Origin: Thermoplasmata archaeon
GTDB taxonomy: Archaea; Thermoplasmatota; Thermoplasmata; Thermoplasmatales; Thermoplasmataceae
Direction of reading: 5' to 3'
Assembly (NCBI GenBank): GCA_021800105.1
Contig: JAJYZI010000003.1
Coordinates: forward strand, 1 to 52,701
Length of the DNA: 52,701 bases
Shown: positions 30,022-40,444 of the stretch, piece after piece
Layout: the number at the start of each line of letters is the position of its first letter
Numbering within the stretch: position 1 is the first letter of the stretch
Made by a program: the position numbers and the translations under genes
Notes under the pieces: generated by a model
The model's database searches: none
The model's input: only the letters and a program-made list of their open reading frames with translations
What the model was told of the DNA's origin: nothing

Positions 30022-31119
30022 TTAGCCTGAAATAATCGGCGTAATCGTAAAAGTAAGTATGAACATTGCAAGAACGCAGGCGCCGATTGCGTAGTCGCGC
30101 ATTGTAAGCTTCTGGTAATCATTCAATGGCGGCGGATGCGATATTCCCATCAGCACCGCAAGCAGGACTATAATGATCCATCCTGTATATTGTAAGGCAA
30201 AATACAACATGGCGCCTAAAAAGATGTAACTCACGATATACGATCTCCTGCCGAGCATACCCCTGGATACATGACCCCCGTCAAGTTGGCTGATTGGTAT
30301 GAGATTAAGGGCAGTAGCGAACATGCCAACCCAGACGGCAAGCTCCATCGGAAAAATCGGGGCACTGACAGGCGGGATCAGAGATTTCGGGATTATTCCA
30401 AAGAGATGATAGATAAGCGGAAACTGAACTACAAGTGGATTCACAGGCATATATATTGGAACGAACACCTTCTGGAAATAATCCGCAACGAAAAGAAGGG
30501 GAAGCGCTACAAGGAAACCGAATATAGGGCCAGCGGCGCCAATTTCCACCATTGCTTTCCTGTTTGGTATAGGATCCCTTAAGGAAATGAAAGCACCAAA
30601 AGTTCCAATGGATATGGGTACAGGTATGAAAAACGGAAAAGACGCCTTGACACTATACCTGCGGGCAACAATATAATGACCAATCTCATGAATGCCAAGT
30701 ATTAGAAGCAGCGGCCCAGAAAAGAAGACAAAGCCGTAGATGATTGCATCAAGATCCTGCATAGGTCCAGGTCTGATGAAGCTCAGGGAGAACTGAGAAC
30801 CCACATATATGGTCGATGCGAGTGTCAGGATGAAAAGAACAATGTTTACTTTGCTGCTCCTGTACTTTTCTTCAGGCCTGTGCCGAACTACGACAAATCT
30901 CTCCGTTTCTTCGGACAAGAATGGAATGAAGCCTTTTGGGACAAGTTCCTTTCGGATTGATTCAAAACATTCATGCAGGTCCGGATTGTCGTCAGGGAAG
31001 TAATAGAAGTACAGGTCGAGTGGGGTCACAACGATATCGTAAGTCTTGATACAACGCTTGACGGTATCGACCACTTCGGCCAGATCCGGGTTCTGAACTT
31101 TGCCCTCCCTGAATTCCAC
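30022..31119 (-). CDS. Site-2 protease family (M50) membrane metalloprotease
   Basis: 'GIHEIGHYIVARRY' (HExxH) and 'NLIPISQLDGGHV'. Confidence 0.94.
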   Translation of the reverse strand: MEFREGKVQNPDLAEVVDTVKRCIKTYDIVVTPLDLYFYYFPDDNPDLHECFESIRKELVPKGFIPFLSEETERFVVVRHRPEEKYRSSKVNIVLFILTLASTIYVGSQFSLSFIRPGPMQDLDAIIYGFVFFSGPLLLILGIHEIGHYIVARRYSVKASFPFFIPVPISIGTFGAFISLRDPIPNRKAMVEIGAAGPIFGFLVALPLLFVADYFQKVFVPIYMPVNPLVVQFPLIYHLFGIIPKSLIPPVSAPIFPMELAVWVGMFATALNLIPISQLDGGHVSRGMLGRRSYIVSYIFLGAMLYFALQYTGWIIIVLLAVLMGISHPPPLNDYQKLTMRDYAIGACVLAMFILTFTITPIISG

Positions 31120-31162
31120 GCAAATACCTCTTGAAAATTTTCCCCAGGTTAACGGCGATTAA

Positions 31163-31303
31163 TCACTCCTCATAATCCCTGACCCGCTGGGAAGTTTTTG
31201 GTTCGCTGCTGATCGGAACTTCACAGTACGGTGACTCGCCGTAAGCTCTTTCCGGAGCCCATAGCAGAACCAATTTACGTCTCACGTCGTCATATGTGTT
31301 CAT
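31163..31303 (-). CDS. Candidate small protein (46 aa)
   Basis: ATG-to-TGA ORF MNTYDDVRRKLVLLWAPERAYGESPYCEVPISSEPKTSQRVRDYEE, below the ORF-track cutoff, upstream of and on the same strand as the S2P gene. Confidence 0.4.
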   Translation of the reverse strand: MNTYDDVRRKLVLLWAPERAYGESPYCEVPISSEPKTSQRVRDYEE

Positions 31304-31439
31304 GAATCACACATACTAATTGTGGACAGTTTGAAATGCAAATCAGTTTTTTAAGCTTTCTTAATTCTTACGGTTCCTCAATTTGTATTTTCATGGATGC
31401 GTGAAAAGACATCGATAGAAAGAAAAGGTCTAGACATAA

Positions 31440-32894
31440 TCACCAGTTGTCAGAAAAGCTCACACTTTCCCTTTCAGTTTTGTGGAATATATACAGGTGT
31501 ATGTCAACAATATACCAGATTATGCCCACAACTATCAGTATGCCCCCAGAGATGAATAGAACAGAGACCTGGACTGCATATGCAGCCATTGCAAAAGCCG
31601 ATACCATAAGAATGGTACCAATGTTGAACAGGTAAAGTGAGGTTGGGTTTATGCGCACTCTTGGGGCTCTTTCCGAGATAATACCCGGTAGCAGAAGGGG
31701 TGCGTATCCCATTATGGTAGAACCTATGAAGCCAAGTCCAATTGAATGAATCGATGCAATCTTGAAGTAGTAAAGGTTGATATCAAGACTATAAGCTATT
31801 CCGAATAATATTCCGGCTGTAATCCAAAAATATGAAATCGCTGCGCTCAATCTGCTGAAGCTGATAATCTTCATAGAAAACGCTGACCGCAGCTTGATTT
31901 TTTCTTCACTTCCTTGAGACTTAATGGCTAGAACGAGTTGCGCAAGCGCAAAACAGCCCACCTCTATGAGGAAAAGAATACCTGCGATGTAATCGTAAGA
32001 AACTAGGCCAAAAATAGAAATGAAAAAATCTGCGAGAACAGATATTAAAGCAAATACCATGGAAACTTGGATCAAAGAATGTCTGAGTTTTGAGGGAGAG
32101 GACGGAGATGTCTTAATCATGACTCCTATAATGACGGAGCCGACAAACCCAACCAGCAAGATATAGATCATCGGCAAAGTGAATATATCCGTAGAGAAGA
32201 GGAAATTGTTCAGGAACACGATAGATGATAACAAAAGAGCCGCCCCAGAGAGAACAAGGAAGAAATCTCCCAGATCTATTTTACGGGCCCCAACATTTGT
32301 TCCTTCCCAAACAAGAAAGTTATATCTGATGCTATAAACGACAATGAAGGCAAATGCAGTATAAAGGAATATTCGCTCTAGGCTCGGGATAAGCACGGCA
32401 GCAATGATAAATACCTGGAATAGGACCATGAGCAGCAGAAAGATGTAATCAACATATCCCGTATCTGGTGTATGTCCTCTGAACGTTGGCACCAGTACAA
32501 CAGCGACTCCGCTCACAAAGAGAACAAGGAATCCATAAATCTGAAGATACGGATGATCAAAGAAACCAAAGTGAAATTGACCAATATAACCAGAGAAGAC
32601 AAATAGTTCTATCAAGCCGATTATGGTGCCTACTGTTGCAAATATTGTTGCAAATGTAACGTAGTAAAGGAGCACTTTTCTTCGCAATAGATAGATATTA
32701 TTTATGTTGCTTTCTCTAGGTGGTTTTCTTTCTCTTGAATTGTCCACGACTGGATAATATCTAATACGACTAAACTTTTGTGACTTTTTGCCTGAACTCA
32801 AATCCTTCCTTTTTCCAAGAATTTTTGTTTTTCCTGTAACTATTCGTACTGTTGATAGTGTAATGCAAATATTTTTTTCAGTGGGGAAGCGCAA
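31440..32894 (-). CDS. Polytopic membrane protein (possibly NnrS/heme-copper-oxidase-like, tentative)
   Basis: About 12 hydrophobic segments with 'DHPYLQIYGFLVLFVSG' and 'IHSIGLGFIGSTIMGYAPLLLPG'; true start may be internal. Confidence 0.5.
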   Translation of the reverse strand: MRFPTEKNICITLSTVRIVTGKTKILGKRKDLSSGKKSQKFSRIRYYPVVDNSRERKPPRESNINNIYLLRRKVLLYYVTFATIFATVGTIIGLIELFVFSGYIGQFHFGFFDHPYLQIYGFLVLFVSGVAVVLVPTFRGHTPDTGYVDYIFLLLMVLFQVFIIAAVLIPSLERIFLYTAFAFIVVYSIRYNFLVWEGTNVGARKIDLGDFFLVLSGAALLLSSIVFLNNFLFSTDIFTLPMIYILLVGFVGSVIIGVMIKTSPSSPSKLRHSLIQVSMVFALISVLADFFISIFGLVSYDYIAGILFLIEVGCFALAQLVLAIKSQGSEEKIKLRSAFSMKIISFSRLSAAISYFWITAGILFGIAYSLDINLYYFKIASIHSIGLGFIGSTIMGYAPLLLPGIISERAPRVRINPTSLYLFNIGTILMVSAFAMAAYAVQVSVLFISGGILIVVGIIWYIVDIHLYIFHKTERESVSFSDNW

Positions 32895-33451
32895 CGTGAC
32901 ACTTTGCTAATTGGGAAGAAACATTCTTCTTAGGTTTTGAAAATTAAATAAAGATGCAACAGGAAAACCTGCTTCACCGATTACACGAATTCTTAAGAAA
33001 CATCCTTCCAAGAATAGTTATTAGGCGTATCTGAAACCTTAATATGTGTCATCAGAATAGAAGTCTGAGAAAAAAGATGGATAACGCAACTAGGATTTTC
33101 GTCTCAATTTATATGATCCTCTTGGCATTTGGAATCATAAATATATTGAGCTGGGGAGGTTATTTCAAAGTAAACTGGTTTCCAAATACCCTAAATCTTT
33201 CCTCTTTAGACGCGGGTGCAACGATTATAAACACTTTAGCCATGGTAGTTCATAAATCAAAAGCAATAGCAAGGTCGACCATTTAGAATAGGCTGTTAAT
33301 CTCTAGTTCCTCTTAATAATTACTATATCTGATATCGTATATGATTATGTAATTGGTCACTAAGTTGATTAGTTACTTGCACAAAAACTAGTAATAGAAA
33401 GCCTTTATTTACAATAGAAGATCAATAGGATACCGACAAATGGTGAGAAAA

Positions 33452-35743
33452 ATGCAGGATTACATAGTTAAGAGAAATAAAACCCAGGTCCCTTTCAACA
33501 AGGAAAAAATTACAATGGCAGTATACAAGGCGATGCTCTCTGTAAAGAAGGGCACAATGGTTGATGCCGAGCGTGTTACAGAACTTGTAGTTGCGAGCGT
33601 CGACGCACTGGACCATATACCGTCTGTGGAAGAAGTTCAGGATATGGTTGAAAATGAACTGATGTCATACACAAGAGATGGAATTAGCTTTGCAGATGTA
33701 GCCAAATCGTACATTCTCTACAGGGAACGCCGCAGGATAGTCAGGGAAGAGAAAATGCGCATTGGTGTAACAGATGATCTGAAACTATCCCTTAATGCGA
33801 TTAAGGTATTGGAATCGAGATATCTTCTCAAGGATGAAGTTGGCAACGTGATTGAGACACCAAGGGAACTTTTTCACCGTGTTGCGTACAATGTAGGTAT
33901 AATTGAATATATCTATTCATCCTTAAAAGGTATTACACAGAACGGGATCAAACTTGCACTCGGGGATCTGCAAACTAACACGCTTAAGAGGGCATTTGAG
34001 AACCTCAGGAAGGAGGGATTCGTCAAAGGTACATTCGAATCTTTCATAGAAAGTGCAGGAGCTTATACCGCAGAGGTAAACAAGTATGTTGAGAAATTTG
34101 AAAAATTTATGACCGATCTTGACTTTGTGCCAAACTCCCCAACGTTGATGAACGCAGGCACTCGCCTGGGTCAGCTCTCCGCATGCTTTGTGCTTCCTGT
34201 CGAGGATTCAATAGATGGTATTTTCCAAACACTTGCCGACACCGCCAAGATACACAAATCAGGCGGTGGGACCGGGTTTTCATTCAGCAAACTGAGACCA
34301 AGGGATGACCTTGTAGGTTCGACTAAAGGAGTTGCGTCAGGAGCTCTTTCCTTTATGTCAATATTTGACACAACCACAAATGTCATAAAGCAAGGTGGCA
34401 AGAGACGCGGTGCCAATATGGGCATCCTTAGGTATGATCATCCCGAGATTGTAGATTTCATATCTTCTAAAGACTCTGCCAACACGGTACTGAGCAATTT
34501 CAACATCTCTGTCGGAATAGACAGCGACTTCTTTGAAAGACTTGATCGTGATGATTACGTTGAACTGAAAAACCCGAGGACAGGTGCAGTCGAGAAAAAG
34601 ATGAAGGCGGCAGATCTCTGGAACATGATCATTGATCACGCCTGGAAGACAGGAGACCCGGGACTAATCTTCCTTGACGAGATCAATGCACATAACACCG
34701 TTAAGAATCTTGGAGACATTGAGTCCACTAATCCATGTGGCGAGCAGCCCCTTCTTCCCTATGAATCATGCAATCTGGGCTCGATTAACCTTGCAAGATT
34801 CGTAAAGGGCGGCAAGATCGATCACGAACGCCTCAAGGATGTAATCTGGCTTTCTGTGAGGTTCCTGGACGACGTTATTGACGCCAACCTGTTCCCAGTT
34901 GAGCAGATAGAACGCGTATCGAGAACTACAAGGAAGATCGGTCTAGGCGTCATGGGATTTGCAGACGCACTGGTTCAAATGGGCATCCCATACGCAAGCA
35001 CTCAGGCTCTTAAAACTGCCGAAGACATAATGTCCTTCCTTCAGGACGAGTCACACGCGGCATCTGAAGCACTTGCCAAGGAGAGAGGAGTATTTCCAGG
35101 ATGGAAAGGGTCTTACTGGGAGTCAATAAACCATAAGATGCGCAACTCAACCACTACCACAATAGCACCAACCGGAACTATTTCAATAATAGCCGGATGC
35201 TCATCATCGATCGAACCGCTGTTTGCTCTGGCATTCGTCAGGCACGTATTAGATGGCCAGGAACTGCTCGAGGTCAACCCATATCTGGAGAAGAGCCTGA
35301 AGGATCTTGGACTGTACTCTGAGAAGCTTATGCTTAAGATCGCCCAGACAGGTAACTTATCGGACACTGCACTTCCTGATGATCTTAAGAAACTGTATCA
35401 GACTGCTCAGGAGATAGATTACAAGTGGCATGTGCTAATGCAGGCTGCGTTCCAGAACTACTGTGATTCCGGTGTTTCCAAGACCATAAACCTTCCAAAC
35501 TCAGCGACAAGGGACGACATTGCAATGGCGTACAGGCTTGCCAGAGACCTCCACTGTAAGGGCATAACCGTATACCGGGACGGCTCAAAGTCACAGCAGG
35601 TTCTGTACATGGGTACAAAAGAAAAGAAACCGGAAGATGCAAAACAGGCTACCCAAGAACTTATTATCTCTGCCCCCGACAAGCTGCTCAAAGTCGACTC
35701 CACATATGATCCCGCCTGTACATCAGGGTCATGTACCTTATGA
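33452..35743 (+). CDS. nrdJ: Adenosylcobalamin-dependent (class II) ribonucleotide reductase
   Basis: '[18 protein letters not shown]', '[24 protein letters not shown]', C-terminal 'CTSGSC'; GGTGA precedes the ATG at 33452 (ORF track starts at 33440). Confidence 0.94.
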   Translation: MQDYIVKRNKTQVPFNKEKITMAVYKAMLSVKKGTMVDAERVTELVVASVDALDHIPSVEEVQDMVENELMSYTRDGISFADVAKSYILYRERRRIVREEKMRIGVTDDLKLSLNAIKVLESRYLLKDEVGNVIETPRELFHRVAYNVGIIEYIYSSLKGITQNGIKLALGDLQTNTLKRAFENLRKEGFVKGTFESFIESAGAYTAEVNKYVEKFEKFMTDLDFVPNSPTLMNAGTRLGQLSACFVLPVEDSIDGIFQTLADTAKIHKSGGGTGFSFSKLRPRDDLVGSTKGVASGALSFMSIFDTTTNVIKQGGKRRGANMGILRYDHPEIVDFISSKDSANTVLSNFNISVGIDSDFFERLDRDDYVELKNPRTGAVEKKMKAADLWNMIIDHAWKTGDPGLIFLDEINAHNTVKNLGDIESTNPCGEQPLLPYESCNLGSINLARFVKGGKIDHERLKDVIWLSVRFLDDVIDANLFPVEQIERVSRTTRKIGLGVMGFADALVQMGIPYASTQALKTAEDIMSFLQDESHAASEALAKERGVFPGWKGSYWESINHKMRNSTTTTIAPTGTISIIAGCSSSIEPLFALAFVRHVLDGQELLEVNPYLEKSLKDLGLYSEKLMLKIAQTGNLSDTALPDDLKKLYQTAQEIDYKWHVLMQAAFQNYCDSGVSKTINLPNSATRDDIAMAYRLARDLHCKGITVYRDGSKSQQVLYMGTKEKKPEDAKQATQELIISAPDKLLKVDSTYDPACTSGSCTL

Positions 35744-36041
35744 TCGTGTTACGGATTCTTCAATGAATTATCGAGCTCGGGAGTAAACAAACTTTAACAT
35801 CATATTATTCTTTTTTTCATTCATGTTTCTATCTTATTATGAAATCCTTAATTGTAAGTTATGAACGGTGGCGCCGCTTTTCAAAAGGTATTCCTTAAAT
35901 TCTCACACGGAACATTTATCGTCAATTTTTGCGATTGCCTTCAATACTAAATTTTATTGAGTTTTATCAGGAAGAAAGAGTTCGTTATTTCTTGCAAGAT
36001 TAAGTTAATATATTAACAGTGCTCGGTGGACCGCACCATCT

Positions 36042-36620
36042 TTAAATTTTTACAGGAGTTCTATTTTTCGATGTTCTGCTTTCATATGATGTAATTATTT
36101 TGACCAGTTCGTTTCCTGTTTCTGTTAATCTATATACATTTAAGGACCCATGTGAAAACTGCATTTTTACGAGATTCGACGCCTCTAGAATTCTTATGTT
36201 TCTGTCAACCTCTTTCCAGTCAATGTTTGTAATCTTTACAATTTCATTTCTTAGTTTTGGCGTTTCCAGTGCCTGCATTATTGCAAGTCTACTGCCCCCT
36301 CCCCGGCTGGAAAATATCCTGTATATACCCCGATCAAAACCTTCTTTATCGATTATTTTTCTAAGTGTGCCACTAAATTGAAGTCTTTTTGTTGATATGA
36401 TTTCATATACAGTTAAAACCCAGCCAAGTATTCCAATGTAGATTGTAACTGCTAATAAGGATCTACTTTTAGCATCTCTTGATGCAGCTTGTGCAGCATA
36501 TAAGCCATATGAACCAAGTGATGATGGACCCTTCATTGTGAGAAAGAGAAAGATTGCATATAGAGAGGCTATCGCCGAAATAGCGGTTAAGATCAATATT
36601 TTTGCATCTTCCCTCTTCAC
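36042..36620 (-). CDS. Membrane-anchored winged-helix transcriptional regulator
   Basis: Two N-terminal TM segments, then 'GSRLAIMQALETPKLRNEIVKITNIDWKEVDRNIRILEASNLVKMQFSHGSLNVYRLTETG' wHTH. Confidence 0.72.
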   Translation of the reverse strand: MKREDAKILILTAISAIASLYAIFLFLTMKGPSSLGSYGLYAAQAASRDAKSRSLLAVTIYIGILGWVLTVYEIISTKRLQFSGTLRKIIDKEGFDRGIYRIFSSRGGGSRLAIMQALETPKLRNEIVKITNIDWKEVDRNIRILEASNLVKMQFSHGSLNVYRLTETGNELVKIITSYESRTSKNRTPVKI

Positions 36621-36650
36621 ATTGTTTTCAGTTCTGTCTTTTATTTAAAT

Positions 36651-36673
36651 ATTTCCCATATTATATGGGAAAT
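36651..36673. promoter_or_regulatory. Perfect palindrome ATTTCCCATA-TTA-TATGGGAAAT in a divergent promoter region
   Basis: 10-bp arms, 3-nt spacer, about 30 bp from each flanking start codon. Confidence 0.8.
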
Positions 36674-36702
36674 CCACCTATATCTGTTATCGATGCTCTG
36701 CT

Positions 36703-37470
36703 ATGAACATGAAGGTAGCGTATGCTTTGATCATATCATTGGTTATCATGGTCTCTGGAATTGCTACCCTGCTGCATGTGGGCACGAGCCCAATAACAGG
36801 TCAAAACCCTTCATTTTCTGACCTGAAGACGGGCGCACGCATCGTGATTACAGAAAACGACACAAAAATGGTTGGAGGGGGCATGATAACAAGTTTCAAG
36901 AATAATGGATACTATGGAGTCATTTATAATCTGTATATACCGGCTATATCTATTATTACAGGAAGCTGGATTTCTTCAGCTAATTCATTGGTATCTATTG
37001 AGAGGGTTGGTGAGGTAAGTATGGAATCTCCATATCCACATTCTACTCAGGGTCGCCTCAACCAGTCACTTATACCTGGAAATTATAACTTGATTTTTGG
37101 AGGAAGTTCTGGCGATGTAATAACAATAATGAGCTCCTTACAAATAAATAGTTACATACCCAGTCAGGTTGGAACTTTTAACATATCGTCCGGGACATAC
37201 ACCAATTCAAGCACAAGTTACTCATTTTACCTCAATAAACCTGCAGAGCTGGTTGGGTCTCTGGTCACGCCTCCCGGGATATACTCGATCTCACTATACA
37301 CAAATGGTTCGGGCTTTAGTATAAGCTGTTTTAATTCATCTGCAAAATCAACACTCATATCTTTCAAACTTGGGACGAATTCAGAAATATTCAGCGCAGG
37401 CAACTACACACTTACATTGAGTGGCGGATTCTATGTCAACGAGACTTTGGAATTCCTCTATTTTTACTAG
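36703..37470 (+). CDS. Exported or membrane-anchored hypothetical protein
   Basis: N-terminal hydrophobic signal (MKVAYALIISLVIMVSGIATLLHV), then Ser/Thr/Asn/Tyr-rich extracytoplasmic-type sequence. Confidence 0.65.
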   Translation: MNMKVAYALIISLVIMVSGIATLLHVGTSPITGQNPSFSDLKTGARIVITENDTKMVGGGMITSFKNNGYYGVIYNLYIPAISIITGSWISSANSLVSIERVGEVSMESPYPHSTQGRLNQSLIPGNYNLIFGGSSGDVITIMSSLQINSYIPSQVGTFNISSGTYTNSSTSYSFYLNKPAELVGSLVTPPGIYSISLYTNGSGFSISCFNSSAKSTLISFKLGTNSEIFSAGNYTLTLSGGFYVNETLEFLYFY

Positions 37471-37735
37471 GAACATCACATCTGTTGAAAAGTATAGAAA
37501 TGAACAAAATATTTTTACAGATTCTATGTAATATTGGAAGGTGATTTTTTTAATTGATGCCACCTTAGTGCACAATTGAATTGAAATATACCTCGGTGTA
37601 AAACTTCGCAAACAATTATTGATGTCACGAATAGCATTCAATATATTTCATGTTCTATTTTTAAGGGTCCGCAAAGGTAACTACTTATAAAATATACCCC
37701 GACTTTACACACTAAACGGTATCCTACAAACCTAG

Positions 37736-37948
37736 GCATATCAGCCTATACTAACAAGCCATGGTTACATAAATGTTCAGAACCATACCACCAATGACAG
37801 GATATATGATGCCTTTACTGGCAAGTACGTAAAGGCAAAAAGCATAACACTTTCAAATGGAAATTACACAATGTATGATTTCGAGATACCACCTGATTAC
37901 GACTTCTTTGCATGGGAATATGTAGTTTATGATGAAACTGTAGGGTAA
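37736..37948 (+). pseudogene. Probable remnant of an exported-protein gene (no start codon)
   Basis: 71-codon open frame ...HGYINVQNHTTNDRIYDAFTGKYVKAKSITLSNGNYTMYDFEIPPDYDFFAWEYVVYDETVG* with protein-like composition, preceded by an in-frame TAG. Confidence 0.4.
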
Positions 37949-38088
37949 TGAACTTATAATTCCACCAACTTTAAAGACGATTAATTTATAAACAAGATTG
38001 AAGAGAGTGCTCTCTAAAATTCCCTCGAACATTGACAAAAGAAATTAAAAATGAATAAATAAAAATGAGTTAGTTAATAAAATAGGTT

Positions 38089-39393
38089 TTATTGGTTACC
38101 AGGGGCTGTTGTTTTGGCGGCATTCATATGTTGTTTGACCTTAGGCACAACAATTGAGAATCCAATTAGTGCTGCTATGATCATCATTGCACCGGTCAGT
38201 AGCAGAGAGTTGTGCACTCCGTAATCTGTGTAATAAACTGCGAATCCGTATCCTGCAAACAGTCCTGCAACTGCTTTGGCTGTATAGACCAAGCCGTAGT
38301 TTCCGCCGGACTTCTGCTCCCCGAAGTAGTCTCCAACCATAGCAGGCCAAAGTGTAAACAGCGGACCAGAACAGAACGCAATCAATATGATCATTGCAAC
38401 AAATCCTGCCTCAGACTTCATTGAAAAGAGGGCTAAAAGTCCAATCCCAGCTATGCCGAAGAAGAGCAGCATGGACTCTCTTCTCCCGATGAAATCAGAA
38501 ACCACTCCCGAGACAAATCTTCCTATACCGTTAGAAAGCGGGAATACGTAAACTGCAATGAATCCTGCAACGGCCACACCAGTCACGGTAGCACCTATGG
38601 AAGGTAGTTTTCCAACTATTCCTAAATACGCTCCTGCAACGAAGAAGAAACCTATGTAAATGGCCCAAAACTGCCATCTCGAAATCATTTGTCTGGGATT
38701 ATCCTCAAGCCCACTCTTCTTAACCCTTTTTCTGACAACCTCTGCCTGGGCTTCGGTCTTGCCTGGTGGAACATAATTTGGTGGGGGATATCTCACCAGC
38801 GTTCCGAATGGTACAATTACAAGCATTAGAATACCCACATAGAGGAATGCGGCGTGGAAGTTGTAACTTGTAATTATATACTTGACAAGGGGAGACACTC
38901 CGAAAGAACCAGCGCCAAAACCAAGATCAATCAGTCCTACTGCGAGCCCTCTTGTCTTTCCGTGGAACCATTTCAAAGCGGTCGATATTCCGACACCATA
39001 AACTATTCCAGGTCCAAGACTCCCGATACCGTAAACGACATACAAGTAATACAAGCCAGTTGATTTTGAAGTAAAAGAGCTAAGGATCCAACCAAGGCTT
39101 GTCAGTATTCCTGCGATAACGACAAAGTAAGGTGTAAGATGTCTTCTCTTATCCAGATAACGCCCGGAGAAAAACATCGTAAGTGCCTGAACCACAATAT
39201 ATATGGAGAATGTCGTCGAAATCAAGTCTCCTGTAGCGCTAATGCCGAACAATTTCCCTAGTGGGGCGGTAAATAACGACCATGAATATTCATATGGACT
39301 GACAAATACCATCGCAATAATCATGCTAAATACTATCAACCAAAGGGGAATTCTAGTCCCCATCTGTTTTTGCTTTTCAGTTTCTTCTGTCAT
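38089..39393 (-). CDS. OFA (oxalate/formate antiporter) family MFS transporter
   Basis: 'NGIGRFVSGVVSDFIGRRES', 'DYFGEQKSGGNYGLVYTAKAVAGLFAGYG' are OFA-type TM8/TM11 regions. Confidence 0.85.
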   Translation of the reverse strand: MTEETEKQKQMGTRIPLWLIVFSMIIAMVFVSPYEYSWSLFTAPLGKLFGISATGDLISTTFSIYIVVQALTMFFSGRYLDKRRHLTPYFVVIAGILTSLGWILSSFTSKSTGLYYLYVVYGIGSLGPGIVYGVGISTALKWFHGKTRGLAVGLIDLGFGAGSFGVSPLVKYIITSYNFHAAFLYVGILMLVIVPFGTLVRYPPPNYVPPGKTEAQAEVVRKRVKKSGLEDNPRQMISRWQFWAIYIGFFFVAGAYLGIVGKLPSIGATVTGVAVAGFIAVYVFPLSNGIGRFVSGVVSDFIGRRESMLLFFGIAGIGLLALFSMKSEAGFVAMIILIAFCSGPLFTLWPAMVGDYFGEQKSGGNYGLVYTAKAVAGLFAGYGFAVYYTDYGVHNSLLLTGAMMIIAALIGFSIVVPKVKQHMNAAKTTAPGNQ

Positions 39394-39703
39394 CTTAAAC
39401 TACCTCGATATTAAAATCAATAAATCAGACACAAAAATGAGGTCCTTTTAAACAAAACTAGATACACCGAACTTTCAAGGCACGTATGCTTATGGAGGAC
39501 CACATTTCAAAGAAAAGAGACTTTTGTGATGCACCATAAACGATAGTAACTGTCGGATATTTCCAATCATACACTCACATATAAGCCGTATTACGTTGCT
39601 CAGAAAGCACTCCGAACTAAACTCTCATTGGCCCAATATCATAAATATTAAACATAAGGGTCAAGAGATAGATTTAATACTTTAATAAGAATTAGAAAAT
39701 ACG

Positions 39704-40414
39704 ATAATTTCAGAGATAACCGTCAAGCAGAGCGATTGCCCCCATATTGAGACTAGTGAGAAGTTCAGGAAACTCTACATCCTTATTATGCACACATCGT
39801 TTGATGGGTCCAGGCAAACAATGTTTTCATTTTTTTATTCACCGAGCGAGGAAAAATTGGATGAAGCTCTAAGATACTTTTCCAGCAGGCCGCAAATTAA
39901 GAACTTTACAGTTATATCTAAGCAAGGGGCAATGGCAAATCTTTTCTATACTTCAGATGCAACTTCCATGTATAATAAACTTGGAAACATAGGTTTCAGG
40001 ATACACCCTGTTGTTGTGCACAACGGTGTCGAGAAATGGTTTTACATAAGCAACGGATCTCCATTAAAGGCAGATGCAATCAACGACGAGAATACAACTG
40101 TGTTAACTATTCAGAGCATATCGCAGAAGAAATTCATTTCCGATTATCCCTCAATTTTCTATCAGCTTAATCTCATGAACATTATCAACAGGCTTAGTGA
40201 AACTGAAAGCACCATTCTCTTAAGCGCTATGGATCATGGCTATTTTGAGTGGCCAAGGAGAATTAACATGTCTGAACTCAGTAAGAAACTCCAGATCCCA
40301 AAAAGTACTCTTAGCTATCATTTCAGATCAATAGAGAGAAAAACATTCAATGTGCTTCTCGCAAGCGATTATTCATTTATGAACACAGAGAAAAAATTGG
40401 AAGCCAAGGTTTAA
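39704..40414 (+). CDS. HTH_10 (bacterio-opsin activator-like) transcriptional regulator
   Basis: C-terminal 'ALMDHGYFEWPRR.NMSELSKKLQIPKSTLSYHFRSIERK'-type HTH_10; protein-like sequence (ISEITVKQSDCPHIETSEKFRKLYILI) continues in frame upstream of the ATG at 39788, so the start is likely non-AUG near 39704-39707. Confidence 0.8.
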   Translation: MISEITVKQSDCPHIETSEKFRKLYILIMHTSFDGSRQTMFSFFYSPSEEKLDEALRYFSSRPQIKNFTVISKQGAMANLFYTSDATSMYNKLGNIGFRIHPVVVHNGVEKWFYISNGSPLKADAINDENTTVLTIQSISQKKFISDYPSIFYQLNLMNIINRLSETESTILLSAMDHGYFEWPRRINMSELSKKLQIPKSTLSYHFRSIERKTFNVLLASDYSFMNTEKKLEAKV

Positions 40415-40444
40415 AAACCTTTGGCGTAAAATTGAGAAAAAATA

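Noticed and set aside
33044-33286. 80-aa ORF upstream of nrdJ
   Set aside because: One hydrophobic stretch but no family recognition and AT-rich context; not enough support to list as a gene.
36004-36017. Palindrome GTTAATATATTAAC in the convergent spacer after nrdJ
   Set aside because: AT-only core in AT-rich spacer between convergent genes; chance likely and no promoter to regulate.
21061-39545. Repeated 10-mer TGCACCATAA upstream of two MFS regions (about 21061 and 39531)
   Set aside because: Only two copies of a short word, different context; chance cannot be excluded.
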